This document shows, one piece after another, positions 1-12,740 of a stretch of DNA of 64,000 nucleotides. The notes beneath the pieces were generated by a model. It had not been told where the DNA came from, did no database searches, and was given only the letters and a program-made list of their open reading frames with translations. Position 1 is the stretch's first letter; each line of letters starts with the position of its first letter. The stretch is from Rhabditoides inermis (Eukaryota; Nematoda; Chromadorea; Rhabditida; Rhabditidae), in NCBI GenBank assembly GCA_963966185.1, contig CAWZYM010000074.1:106001-170000 (forward strand), written 5' to 3'. A program made the translations under genes and the position numbers.

Positions 1-1200
1 ATGTGAGTATTACGATAACTTTTTATCTGATATATCGCGCCCTGGTCATTATTTTACTTGTAGGTATGCAATCTGCCAATTTGAAGAATACTGCAGAAAA
101 GGAAGGAATGAGCGGGACGATGTGCATACACTACTCCATTGGTTCATATGTGACCTTGATTGTTCCCACGACAAGAGTGGAATGGATTGACTCAAATTGG
201 AGACGGCAAAATACTGCGATGTGAGTAGGGAAATATTTGCTTAAATTGATTTGACTAATCAGTATCACTTTTTACATATTCATTTCAGGAGTTCTGATAG
301 TAGGTCCGGTTCTGCACATATATGCACCGTAATTAAGTGCAAAATCGGATGAGATAACATCTCAGGCAACAGAATCCCAACGCCAACGCTATATGCAAGT
401 GTGAGTTTGAAAGAATTGCTGAATTGTAATTTTCTTTTGATGACTTTGTTTTATAGGATAGATTTATGTTATGTACACATATTACTACACAGTTTCATAA
501 ACAAACCTGCTCGTTCTCAAACTCAAAGTTTTTTTTACAAAGGTAAGTGAGTGAAAAAATGTGTTTATATCATAGTGATTTCTGCTAACCTAATTCCACC
601 ATCTTCGTAGTACATTCTGCCATCACACCAATCATGCCCATATGAGAAAGAAGGATCCGCTGAAAGGTGCATCAAAATGAAGAACTGTGAGTTTTGTGAG
701 ACCTAGGGGAAAAATATCTGAGTTATAGATATAATATTATCTCAACGTTTTTAATAAAGTGTATGTTCAGAACAATGAAATACTATTTTAGTCTGGTAAA
801 TCAGTACATGGAGTGCAGAGAATACCCAGCTTCGCACATAAAGTGCAGTTGTGTTTCATATACAAACTTGCTTTTTACATACGCGAAAAAATATTTTAAA
901 AAGTGGATAATCGAGTTTGTGGAGGAGAAATAATAGTTCAATTTCAGAGAATGGCACCTGTAATCTGTGTTATAGCTGGAGTGTGGAATGGGATATCACA
1001 ACGTATCGATACCATGTAGGACCTGTGCGTTTTCGAGGGAAATACATGCCTACTCTTCATTTTCAGTCTCACGAAGACCAGATGTGACCAAGAATATTCA
1101 TGCTTCTCACATACATTTTAACAAACTTCCATCATAACTGTGAGTTTTAAGTAGCACGTCAAAGGTACTGTATACTATTCAGGAGTGTACGAGTATCAAA
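1..1200 (+). other. Exon-like islands with splice signals but no open reading frame
   Basis: This stretch shows several islands bounded by good nematode splice signals: acceptors ending near 64, 288 and 456 and donors of GTGAGT type near 221 and 401, with more pairs up to about 1190. No frame joins them without stops. One frame of the first island (about 67-180) is Cys/His-rich but ends in a stop. It could be a decayed multi-exon gene, a spliced non-coding RNA, or the 3' part of a gene that starts left of the window. I recognise no protein family in it. Confidence 0.25.
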
Positions 1201-1658
1201 CATAGTCAAGTCTTGCGAAGGAAGAAGACGATACGCAGCTTGTATAATTGCATACATCAATCAGATGTTTTTATAAATAAACGATATATTAAAATAGTAT
1301 TAAAAAAACCTTTATCTCATTGGAAAATGAAGTGAAATGGGGGGAGGGGCGAGAGATACGTATCATACTATGGTGGATTGGGGATTGCTATCGGAGGCAG
1401 TTCAGGGAAGAGACGGAGCCTTGGATGGCAAACTTCTTTGCGCATCGTGCCTCTTTCCCACCTGCTTCTTCCTTCTAACATATGTCAGTTATACGCGGTT
1501 CTTGTCAGCAGAAGGGTGCTTATAACGGTGTTCAATGCAACTATCTATGCAACTATCGCGTCAATGAACACACGAGAGACGAGAGAGTTTTTGGAATCGG
1601 CGGTCGGTCAACCACAGCAGTTATCGGAATGTCAAGTACCCAACACGGTAATAAACTA

Positions 1659-2040
1659 TTAAAACGTGGAGGCATCTGGATTCGACAGCCATCTGGTCTG
1701 CTCCACATCGCTGAGCATCTTGAAGAGCTTAGGGTTCGGGAATGCAAGTGACGGCAGGCTCTTCTTGGACTTGTATAACTTGTAGTGCCAAGCGCTGATT
1801 ACACTGCGATAGCTACAAACAAACACACCTTCGTATATGTCTTGTAGCACTCGTTACAGTACCAGGTGCAAGAGGTGTTGTTGGTTGACTTTAATTGGAA
1901 AACGAGGATAGAGGACGCGGAGCCGAAGAGAAGAGTGTGTGTCAAAGATGCATTTATACAGTATACAGAGCTCGTATCTGGTGATAGCGGGTATATAATT
2001 GCAGTATAAATTGCACGACGTCGAAATTTTTTGAAATTAT
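1659..2040 (-). pseudogene. Possible decayed coding fragment, family unknown
   Basis: On the minus strand two adjacent pieces read like protein: a Cys-containing piece with W-Y-C-N-E-C-Y near 1830-1930, and a downstream piece with K-S-K-K-S-L-P-S-L-A-F and L-S-D-V-E-Q-T near 1665-1790. They lie in different frames, separated by stops and by an interval too short for a normal intron. I cannot assign a family. It is most likely a pseudogene remnant, and chance is not excluded. Confidence 0.2.
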
Positions 2041-2418
2041 TGGTCACGTTGTGGAACTGTGGATTCATACAGGTACGGTAGCTTACAATAAGGTATACGC
2101 ACCAGTGTCGTCTTCGACAAGGTGCGTTGGGTGTTGTGGTGTGATTGTTTATCGTTGGTGTACGTGGGTGAAGGTGAGAGGAACGCGTTTGTATCGTTGG
2201 ATTGTTCAACTTTCAAATTTGTTGTTATCGATTATCATTGAAGTGACGGCCAGTCGCTCCCAAACTCGCAACTGACTTTGAAAGAGGGAAGTAAGCAGGG
2301 CTCGTTTCGAAGACACTGACCACACCTCTAGTTGTAAATAGTATTCGACTATCATTGCTGTTCCATATCGACTACTATGTATATGTTTTTCATGCCCACG
2401 TTTATGTTAGTTTTGTAG

Positions 2419-2556
2419 ATGAGATAGTGGGTATGCTGTCGGTGAAGCACATCTACGAGATCGCCAAGGTGAAGTAAGGACTAGGCGCTGTAGGGCGTGC
2501 CCCTCCAGGAAATCTGCCGCTACTTCATCAAGACCTGCCGCACGCTCGGCATCCAG
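2419..2556 (+). pseudogene. Mitochondrial ribosomal protein L11-like pseudogene exon
   Basis: One exon-sized island sits between an acceptor (TTTTGTAG, ending 2418) and a donor-like GTACGC (2557). It translates in two frames as the C-terminal part of mitochondrial L11: first L-S-V-K-H-I-Y-E-I-A-K, then, after a frameshift, G-V-P-L-Q-E-I-C-R-Y-F-I and T-L-G-I-Q-V. This matches the known animal MRPL11 pattern around L-K-H-V-Y-E-I-A. Between the halves lie a TAA and two TAG codons, one in the place of a conserved Gln. No other L11 exons were found nearby. The flanking splice signals suggest a decayed duplicate of an intron-containing gene rather than a processed copy. Confidence 0.6.
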
Positions 2557-3372
2557 GTACGCATAGCTAATATCGGTTTTGATGAGTTTTTTTTCTTTGA
2601 TGTCAATGATTTCTATTTTATAATGAAACACTCTGAGAGTCGAATAAAATAATTACGATTTTTGTTCGAAATTAGATTCAATATTCATTAAGAGTGTCTG
2701 TGTAATAAATATTTGATTCGAAAACTACGTTTAAAAATGTTTTGAATAAAATCATGTTAAAATTAAATCCTATAGACACCAAGTTATGGCTTTTAGAGCG
2801 TTATATTAAATTCATTCTCGTCAGTCAATTAGACGTTTTGTTTTAAATTACATAATCTTTGTTGATTATAATGACGAAAACATATTTAAAAAGTTGGGGA
2901 GAAATGAACAAAACACTTTAACTTTGTGAACATGCGAGAATTACAAGGAAGTTGTGCGTTCAACTATGAAGTCTCACCAACACGCCATGACTGCACAATA
3001 ATGGCACCAAAGCATGGCACCAATTTTTCTTAGTGGCACTACGAAATGAATATTCCTTAACATGTTTTAAATACTTAAATAATCATTTCATTATGTGATA
3101 ATTTGCCAATTTTACTTTGAAAGTATGAAGTATATCCTGGTATGGTCAACTCCACTTTCAAATTCAGAGTGAACACTACGTATGTGTGTGTTGGTTGTGA
3201 GCTACCACTATGTAACCTCTGTAGGCGATGCGCGGTGTCACATGTATAAAAAGCATTACTTATTTGTAATAAGGTCTATTTTATTGGATGTTGTGTCGGT
3301 ACCGAGTCGTGAAAAGGGGAAGACGTTGACATAGTTTCATTCCAGGAGACAGTTTTGGCCTTGGTGCATTTG

Positions 3373-3563
3373 ACTACAGAAATGAAGATACTCATTTTCC
3401 GTGCGGGACCACACACCGGGCAGTCGGTGAAAATGATCTCGCAGACTTCATTGTCGAAAGCGCATGGTCATTTCTCGTTGCAATTGGAGGTGTACGAGAT
3501 CATTGTCACCGCTTGCCCGGTGTGTGGTCCCGCACGGAAAATGAGTATCTTCATTTCTGTAGT
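3373..3563. repeat. Near-perfect inverted repeat (hairpin)
   Basis: The 50 bases at 3373-3422 are the exact reverse complement of 3514-3563. The match continues inward with few mismatches (CGGTGA-A/C-AATGATCTCG) to about 3441 and 3495, leaving a loop of roughly 55 bases, and fades outward. The two arms could fold into a long hairpin. No transposase gene is present. It could be a MITE-like element or a hairpin RNA locus. Confidence 0.8.
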
Positions 3564-4016
3564 AAAATGTACAAAGTTCCTAACTATCTCCCTGAACAAT
3601 ATAGCGTGAATTGCAATTTGTAGTCTACGGTATGATGTCTGGTGACCTCTCTGGTACAGTATACCCCATGCTAGCTGAGCGGTTGATACGCTCAGTTGGA
3701 CTCTACGCGTACAGGAATTGTCTCAAAGAAGAGAGAGAAAAAAAAATAATGTTGATTTTGAACGCAAAAAAGGGAGAAACGTTTGAGCGAGCTGTATTGA
3801 AATATGTGTTTACCACTGCTGTAACTCGTGTGAAATGCATTCTAAATGATATTTTATTTCTATAAATAGAAGCATAATGCGTGTTGAAATGAAACTGTAC
3901 AATTGAAGTGTAATGTAAAGATTTTATTATGGTGGAAAGCACGGGTGACGTAGGAGGGTGGTATGATGGAAGGCATACGGTAGCGGATTCGGTATACGGT
4001 AATACCGTACTCCTGA

Positions 4017-4156
4017 TCACGCGATGAGCGACTGATGATGCGGCATGAGACCTTTGAAGTACTTGACCGTTTTCACCTGAATTGGAACGATTTCTCTCCC
4101 TCCCCCTCTCTCTATCTATCTCTCCCTTCCTCTCTCTGTAAGTCTCTCTCTCTGTA

Positions 4157-4197
<41 letters not shown>

Positions 4198-4977
4198 TCT
4201 TCCTCTCTCTCCTTCTCTTTCTCCCCACCTTCAACTCTAGTGTGGCATCTTCATCCGCAATGAAGAGTGTGAGAGGGTGCATCTGAAAGAGTTCAGTCCC
4301 ATTCAAATTACGAACATCGAACTATAAACTACGCACCTGGAATGCGGACACAGTCCACATATGGCTCACTCCCTCCTCAATCGCTTTATGCAGCGCCAGC
4401 GATTTGTGCGCTCCCGTGATAAGAATCATCACCTGAAAGAGTGATCCGGTGAGAATGAGGATACGGTAGTTCGCACCTCATGCGCGTCCATCACTGTTCC
4501 GACGCCGACTGTCAGCGCTTGCGTCGGCACCTGAAATGTTGTAAGAGATACGGTATCTTACAGTTACAGTACACAATAGGTACTTTGTAGGGTTACTGTA
4601 GCTCTCCAATTGTGTTACGGTACCTTGGATAGGTCGTTTCCGAAGAATCTGGCGTTGGCCTGTATGGTGTCTGCATTGAGTGTCTTGATTCGTGTGCGAC
4701 TGGCGAGAGATGAGCCAGGCTCGTTGAATGCGATGTGACCGTCGGGACCGATGCCTGACGGGGACGGTACGTTCGGTTACGGTATTGTCTAATGGTTACG
4801 GTAAGCCCCTGGGCGTCTTTTTCGTTGTTGCAGTTCTTATGACGATTAATGTGAGTTACGGTATATTACTTTACCTCCAATGAAAAGTTCGATGCCGCCA
4901 GCTGCTTTGATTTTGCGCTCATACTCCTCACATTCCACCTGGAAGAGGGGTAGTGAGAGAAGAGACAGAAGATAGAT

Positions 4978-5008
<31 letters not shown>

Positions 5009-5009
5009 T

Positions 5010-5056
<47 letters not shown>

Positions 5057-5821
5057 ACACCTGGAGGTCAGTAGCGTTTCCATCCAGGATGTGAACGTTC
5101 TTTGGGTCGATATCGATGTGTCGGAAGAAGTTTTCGTACATGAACGAGTGATACGACTCCGGGTGGTCGCGCGGCAATCCTCAAACAATTCCAATTCAAG
5201 TTCCCCGCCACTATGGCTGTCTCTGATTGAGGGAATGCTATTGATTCCATTTGATTATAGTTCTCATTTTATTTTGAACTTTCTGAAATGTTTTTTTTCT
5301 GAAAAAAAAAGATTTCAAATAGTAATTTGTATTTTTTCACTTTGTGTTATTTCTATTTCATAGATATGCCTTTATTCATACTATCGCTGCACCACATATT
5401 TCCACAAGTTTTCATAGTGAACATCAAAGGTAGAAACTAGGATGCATGCCGGTAAAGTGATGTCTGGAATATATTTGCTGTTTACGCTGTGTTTTGTGGG
5501 TAACGAGAAAATGATTTCTTCCCTCTTTTCAATTCACTGCTAAATTAGCGGCCTTTAAAAAGAAAGTCGAATTGAGAATACAAAAAGGAGAGTTGTACTC
5601 ACACCTCCAAATGTACTTAGGTGTGATGCACTATAATATAAACAGCACATTGTCATCATAAAGAGCATTCATAATTGCAGGAACTATCGATAATCAATCA
5701 ATACTCACCCACGTATTCGTCCATGTTGAATGTGACGACGTATTTGAAGGAGACGAGCCCTTGGCGGTGGAATTCGATGAGGCGCTTGTACATCCCGAGA
5801 GGGGTAGAGCCTGGAGGGAGA

Positions 5822-5910
<89 letters not shown>

Positions 5911-6040
5911 TCTCACCTGTGGGCAGTCCCATAACGAACAGTCTATCCGGCCCGCACCCATACGCATTGATTCTCTTCACAACGTACTTGGCAGCAAAGT
6001 CGGCGACTTTCGCGTAGTCAGACTCGATGATCAGCTTCAT
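4017..6040 (-). CDS. Glucosamine-6-phosphate deaminase (GNPDA/NagB family)
   Basis: The enzyme converts glucosamine-6-phosphate to fructose-6-phosphate and ammonia in the cytosol, linking amino-sugar and glycolytic metabolism. Nine exons (6040-5917, 5810-5709, 5179-5061, 4938-4875, 4754-4624, 4530-4477, 4432-4337, 4282-4229, 4076-4017) join in frame into 267 residues, the usual family length. The start MKLIIE is the canonical N-terminus. Catalytic residues fall where they do in E. coli NagB: Asp72 in F-N-M-D-E-Y, and Asp141, His143 and Glu148 in [10 protein letters not shown]. No frameshift or missing motif is seen, so the gene should be functional. Several introns are filled with CT/GA arrays, and at least seven copies of TACGGTA lie in or at its introns. 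A possible poly(A) signal (TTTATT on plus) lies near 3922. Family assignment is very secure; exon edges follow splice consensus and phase. Confidence 0.95.
4091..4224. repeat. CT-rich imperfect microsatellite in GNPDA intron 8
   Basis: This is a pyrimidine-rich stretch of CTCTCT with scattered interruptions on the plus strand, so it reads as GA in the sense of the host gene. Confidence 0.9.
4977..5055. repeat. GA/GATA microsatellite in GNPDA intron 3
   Basis: Plus-strand GAGA with several GATA interruptions ends at the splice donor of GNPDA exon 3 (GTGTGCTCTCTC in gene sense). In the gene's direction it is a polypyrimidine tract running directly from the donor. Confidence 0.9.
5822..5910. 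repeat. GA microsatellite in GNPDA intron 1
   Basis: This is almost pure GA on the plus strand (CT in gene sense), filling nearly the whole short first intron of the deaminase gene. Confidence 0.95.
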
Positions 6041-6953
6041 TACTGTAATGTATAATCATTTATCGTTTAATTAAAATGGAATTTAAAAACAACAACAGAT
6101 GCTTGCTAACAGTATAGGACATGTGCGCAAAAGAAAACCATGTACATGCATTGATCAGATCAGATCGGATGTCCCATTTTGAACTCGTGATTTACGATGC
6201 ACACACACAGAGAAATCACATTGACATTGAAAGGAGAGACATGCTATAAAAGGACATGGGTGTACAACATTGGAAAGAGCTGAGAGGTTGGGAAGAGGAG
6301 GACGGAAGTGATAGGCTGATAGGTTGACAAAGATTATGATATGATATGATAAACACGTGTTTGTGTGGCGTCAACTGATAAGAACAAACAAAACAATGAG
6401 GACAGTGACAGTGAGTACAATGAGATTCTCCCATGACGTTATATGCTGCCGGGGCATATCTTATCTTTCTTTCACTTGTATGGTTCTGAACTGAGATATG
6501 ATATAGCCGCTAGGAGCATTGAAAGAAAAAAAAAGAAGCTCTTTATATAGATATAATATAGATCCATGTATGAACCATGACAGCGATTACATGTTGGAGT
6601 CAAGACATGTTTACAAAAATATCCCTCAATTTATGAAATGCCGGGAGTTCTACAATTTATCGAAGATCCGAGTGTTTAAAGAACGTAATTACGTAATAAG
6701 TACGTATCGTCGTATGTTCATACATCTTGTATTACTTCATAACAGAATGTTTATGAAAACGAAAGTGTATTCATTTTTCATCTGCTACTATACTAAAAAC
6801 TATGCATTCAAAATACAGTAATATTACTTATAAATTCTATCATCCTCTTTTTCTCCCTCTTTCTTTATCTCGTCTCGCTTTCTCCGTCAGCTTTCCTCCC
6901 TGTCTATTCTATATCCCTCTCTCCCTCTCTCCCTCTCTCTCTCCCTCCCCCCC

Positions 6954-6990
<37 letters not shown>

Positions 6991-9900
6991 CAAAATACAC
7001 GGATTGTAAGTCTATTTGCACTTTGAAACGGTATGCAGACAACGACGCACAACACCTTTTGCTTGGTTCGATGTATTTTGTTTATCCCGCTAGCTTTTCA
7101 CACTTACTCCACGCCTCTGACTCACCGCAAATGCGTCTAGAAACTCGTAGGCGTGGATTTAGCGTGCAGGCGCAATGACTAGGCAATGAGGTGGTGGCTT
7201 GATTGAGTGTCCGAAGATAGTAGTGGTGATCCATCTTCTCCGTCTTTCCAGCCGACATTTAAGCAATGGTGTTTTGAAATGTAGTCATATAGGAAACTGA
7301 AATGATAAATTCGAAATAGCAAATAAGATGTTGCATTTGAAATTTGATGCATATTCAAAATTGTGGGAAAATAATAATTGTTAAATTTTTTTTTAGATAA
7401 TTTAGATCATAAACAGCCACTTTCACATTCTAATATATTGAATGCCAATATAAGTGAACTTTCAATTTTTTTACAACCGTTCGTGCCCTATTCGCATCAA
7501 CGGGAGAGATGTTGTTGTGAAATGTATCCTAGTCATACAGGAAACTAATATTAATATGTGAGGATTACAAGGACATTTCGAGGGGTTGCCGTCGCATATT
7601 CATGTTAGAGATTCGCGAAGAAGTATATGCCAGAAATATCACAACATAGTGATGGAATCAGGCGCCTTGCCCTATATGTAATACCTCAGCACCTTTCTTA
7701 GCATACCGATTCTTCTCGCACTCTATTAGATTTCTTATGCATGACTGGAGTTGAAAGTGTTCTCAGATTCCCACCCGGACTCGCCTTATCCCTCTCTCTC
7801 TCTCTCTCTCTCTCCCCCCCCCCCCCTCTCTCTCTCTCTAGCGACCTATGAACACCCATCTGCAATTCTCTCTCCTTTCTCTCAAAGATTCGTTCAGACG
7901 ATTGCACTGACCATGCAAAACCTATTCGAGGCGTCTCCAAATCTCCTATAATTGAATACGCACCTTGCGTCATTCTTTTCACCAAGCCCCGCCCACTGCG
8001 AGCCCCGCCCACTCGCTTGCCCTGCAAGCCCCGCCCCCTCAGCTGCCGCCCGCCCTCTCGGGAGGGTCTGTAGTGTGATTGGTGTGGGATGGAGGTGGCA
8101 GGTGTGTCGTCTACCTGTCGTCTGGCGGGAGAGGTCCTTCCCATCGATCTCTTCCGATCAATCGCCTGCACACAATGCCTACTCTACATTTATTTCGTCG
8201 CCCCACCGCACACCCATCTCTACCAGGTGAAAAGAAAATACTGTATACCTTGCGTTTGTTCAGTTCATGATCTTGCCAGCTGATTCTACCAGTTAACCGA
8301 AGGTCTCACCGGTTCAGTGGTTTCTTTGGTGTCTTTGGTGTGTGTTGAGGGCGTCTGTTTCTTTCCCGTCAAGTGTCGTGGCTTTTGAGAGGCGGCAGCC
8401 AACCACTCATACTAGAGAGCCCGGAACACACACTCACACATCAAATTATCCTTGTTGCGCTTTCTCCCCCCCCTCTCTCTCTCTCTCCCTCCCTCCCCCT
8501 CTCTCTCTCTCTGCCTCATTTGCGCGGCGGTGCATGGAATGTGATTTGGGGCAACGCGCAGTTTCACCTATAGGGTCAACCTCGTCTCGATTATTCAATT
8601 TGCAGTCCCGTGAACGTTGAAAGCTCAGTCAGCTGAGAAGATGGAGGGAAGAGAGAGGAAGAGAGAGGGAGAGAGAGGGAGAAGGAGAGTGAGAGAGAGG
8701 GAGAGGGGGCACGCCATGCGGTGAGGCGATATATTGCAACTCTCGCGCATGGCTAGCCCATATATCCATTTCCTGGATGTCTATATAGGGAACGAGAAGA
8801 CGAAATCACACCCCACGTGGAAAGAGAGAGAAAGAGAGAGGAAGAGAGAAATGAGGGGAAGAACGATACCATAAGTGTTTTGCTGTAATTGTTTGTTTTA
8901 CACAATCTATTCGTTTCACCTAGAAAATATGTTTCTGAGTGTGACATTAACATTCCCATCTTTCTTTCTCCCCCCGTATTAACGATTTACTATAATGTTT
9001 GTAAATATGGGGATAAGATGTGTATTGGAGATGAGATAGGGACAAGGGAATGACAGGCCTCACGAAGCCTCGAAAACCCAGCCAGACTGACAGCCCCTAC
9101 CCTCTCTCTCTCTCTCTCCCTCTCTCTCGCTCTCTCTCTCTCCCTCTCTCCCTCTCTCCATCTCTCCATCTCTCCATCTCTCGATCAGATCCTTCTGGCC
9201 CCAGTAGTGAGTGGGGTTTGTGGTTTGAATGTTATTTGTGTGTGTAGATGGTCTATGACGGACGAAAACCATTTTAGCGTTACGTGTTTCTCGAGAGTAA
9301 AACTTGTTGTTGGGGACTTGCAACATCTCTCCTTCTCTTTCTCCTCTCCTCTCTCTATTTTTCTCTAGTCGATCTAGTCTCATTGGTTCTACTGTAACAG
9401 TGGTCACTGTTTTGGTCATTAGATTCTCTCATAAAATATAGATAAGGTTGAGGGATTTTGGGTTTTGGCCAAAATTGTTATTCATTTTCGTCTCTCTCTC
9501 TCTCTCTCTCTTCCATCTCTTCTCATCGCAGTACATACACAGTAACCAAAATTTGGAACAAAATGTAGCCATCTCTGCTTCTTTTTGGAATTTTTCAGAC
9601 ACATAAAGGCAAAGAAAAAAAACTAAATTGGATTAGAGGCTGAATCACACTGAAGGGCTTTTTCAATTAGAGAGTTTATTATAATTTAATTTGAGTAGGG
9701 AAGAGAGGGAGAGAGCGACGTACAGAAAGAGAGAGAGAGAGAGAGGGGGGGAGGATGGGAGGGGGAGAGAGTACCTATTCCCTTGTATGATGTAAGGACC
9801 TGCGTCTAGGAGCGCAGCACTATGGGAGAGTGAATGTGATATATTATGGCAGCAATGAGGCGAGGCCTTCATTGTCCCCTCCTTCCCTTCTCCTCTCCAT

Positions 9901-10617
9901 CTCTCCTCGCACGCTATGTGTATAGACGAGAAAGGATAGGATAGAGAGATGAGCGAGACAAGACAATTAATTTCCTTTCCTCTCCAATTTTAGGCGAGAA
10001 CTGTAGTAGATAGGTGGGTGCATACAGCAGATGCAAATCTCTTTTATGCTTATGATTCGCATGTCTTGTTTTCAAAACAATGCCCAAAACCGGCGATGGA
10101 TGAATGATTATTGTTTTTCTCATTTCCTCAGTATAAAACTATATTCTAGTTACAGTATTCTAGTTATTATGATAGTCCGATAGTACTAGATAGTAGATAC
10201 AAGATAGATCACGTTGTAGTGCTTATATCTCGATCACATACCTCTTTGAAAGTACAATTGTATAAGGATGTAGAATATAATCACGAGATTGCTGGAACAA
10301 CGCACTCTATAATCGGATCTAGATCTCAGTGAAACGTATTTAGTTTGTTCGCAGTGAAACTGAAACGCATTTAGTTTGTTCGGACTCTATGTCCAGGTGC
10401 TGTCTTCCTCTTTTCTTCTCGAGTCAGATAGTTCCCACGAGCTACTTTTTGGAAGAGAGATGGAATCATGATGTGAGAGGAAAGAGGAGAGGGATGTAAG
10501 AGAGGGGGGGGGGCGGATGAAACGCAACGGTTCGGAGCGGAAATTTGAGCGGGGTGAAACGGATGAAAAACATGCTGACGACATATGAAATACAATGTAA
10601 CCTCGATCACACAGTTC

Positions 10618-10656
<39 letters not shown>

Positions 10657-11690
10657 ATACCACTGCATTATTCACAAAGTGTACGTCGAATTGCCTAAAT
10701 CTCACTCCCAAATTAGCTCCTTGAGAACACGTTTCTCGACGAATACTTTTTGTGACTGTCTTTTTGTGTAGATGCAAAGAATATGTATTCTGGGGGGGGG
10801 GGTGAAACGTATAGGTATAGAAGAGAAACGTGTCGTTTTCAGGTGGGAACGTGTCCGAATGGTCTTCTGATCTGTCCTCGACCGGCCGATCCACACAGTT
10901 GTCGATGCGACAACCCTCACAACGTCTACAATATACCCGAGTTCGCGTTGAACAGGCGAGTTGCTAGTTTGAACTTTGAACATCGCTCTTTTCGCTGTGT
11001 CGTTTTCCGTGATTACTTTATTTCCGTCCCAGATATGCTATTAGTAGCTCTGCTATAAATGTCGCGCTATTTAGGTTGTAGTTTTGCCTGATTTATGAAA
11101 GGTAGTTTTTTGTTGGGTTCCTGGTCTGTGAGAGTGAGTCCAATACTCATTTTCCCACGTCTCTCTCTCTCTCTCTCCCTCTCTCTCTCAACTTTCCCCT
11201 TTCTCCCGTTCACATTTGCAATCCGATCCATTTGCGAATTTTGCGCAATTTTGAGGAGCACGCGAGGCTATGGGTTCATGTTTCTCTCTCTGTGTCTCCC
11301 TCGCCTGCTCCTCCTCCTCCTCCTTCTTCTCCTCCTGCTCCTCCTCCTCATTCCGCTCTCCTGCTCTCACTGCTCCACTATCTCTCATCATCTCTCATAT
11401 TTCTATTTTCAATCGCAGAGAGGGTGTGTAATTGTGGTGAAAGAATGAGAGAGGGACCGAAACTTTTGTCTTTCAGTTGATTTATGAGTATGAGAACCTA
11501 TAAATAAGCTGGGAAATAAACGCAAGGTATTTCTTCTTTTTTCATAAAAGAGCTTACAATGTTATTTTCTAAATGGAGAATTCGAAAGGACATCCCGTAA
11601 TATACACTTTTCCGACGGCAAAACAAACCCTCTCTAATCAGCATTTCATTCCCTTTCCCGCCAGTATTGCCTTCGTTCCTACAACTCCGG
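6041..11690. other. Gene-poor interval upstream of GNPDA with many CT/GA tracts
   Basis: No recognisable protein-coding exon was found. The interval alternates AT-rich unique DNA with short CT or GA arrays, for example near 6860-6990, 7790-7840, 8465-8515, 9103-9183, 9735-9775, 10619-10653 and 11159-11190, plus runs of G or C (7814-7827, 10506-10514, 10792-10802). The bases just right of 6040 should contain the GNPDA promoter, but no clear core element is visible. Open frames here are low-complexity by-products of the arrays. Confidence 0.6.
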
Positions 11691-11730
11691 TAAAATTTTA
11701 TTACTAATATATTAACTCACCACAGATCTG

Positions 11731-11832
11731 ACACAGACTCTGTCCGAGATCTGTGTGGAGTCTGTGACAGACCTGTTAGGAGCAGATCTGTCACAGATTT
11801 GCTACAGATCTGCTACAGATCTGTCACAGATG
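11731..11832. repeat. Cluster of CAGATCTG-type palindromic motifs
   Basis: About 100 bases contain repeated variants of CAGATCTG and its parts (CACAGATCTGACACAG, GAGATCTGTGTGG, GCAGATCTGTCACAG, CTACAGATCTGCTACAG, ATCTGTCACAG), with roughly 10-20 base spacing. The core AGATCT is palindromic. It is either a degenerate short tandem repeat or a cluster of binding sites. Confidence 0.7.
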
Positions 11833-12549
11833 ATTTTTTTTTACGTTGAATGTCAATTCCTTCCTTTCCGTTGAGCTTATTCCACCTCGATTCGTGCAAA
11901 CCCAAAATCACACAACTACTATCTAACCACAGTCATAGAAAAATCGATTTCAAATAACAAACATCGATTTCGATAACCTTGTTTATTTTGAGGCAATCTT
12001 TCAACATAAAATAACAACAATTTGTCGAAGATTTCTTGAATCGCCAATCCGGCGCCCTCTCTTCTTCTGCTTCTTCTTTCTTCGTTCTTCTTCTCTCCCT
12101 GACTTGCCAGCTTCGTTCAATCAACACGACGACACACGCTCACGTAATCTGCAATTACGAGATCAACATGATACACAGGATACACATTGCACATAAATCA
12201 ACACTACAACATTTTCACAATCCGTTCATACGAAACAATAGAGTTGTGCTCACCTTCATTGCTCCTTGTTGTTGGGAAAGCGGCAGGCAGCATCAGCAGC
12301 ACCATCAGCACTGCATCAGAGAACGGCTATTTGTCTACAATGAGATAATCGCATGTAATGATAACACACAATTGACATACTCGAAATGCATATGAATATA
12401 CATGTCAAAACATCATTTAAACATAACAAAACATTCCACCGTCGTGAAAAAAAAACAAGAACAAGCAGGACAGCTGATGATGATGACATTGCCAAAACCG
12501 GCTACAGTCATCAAAATCATGAATGTTTTCGTTCCAAGACCAATTTTAA

Positions 12550-12740
12550 ATTCGAAAGTATGACTAATAAATTAGTTGCAAAATTTTACTACTAATTTAT
12601 TAGTGCTAAATTAGTAGTAGGAAACCGCAATGATTTATGAATAATAAATGAGTTATAAACTTTTATTACTAATAAATGAAGCTGATTTATTACTATCAAA
12701 TTTTCATTAGTAATAAGTTACTAATTTATTACCCGGCGTG
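12550..12740. repeat. AT-rich cluster of TACTAATTTATTAGT-like palindromes
   Basis: The stretch carries repeated ACTAATAAATTAGT / CTAATTTATTAGT / TTACTAATAAATGA motifs in both orientations and can form several hairpins. It lies in non-coding DNA, and no terminal repeat or transposase was seen. Confidence 0.6.
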
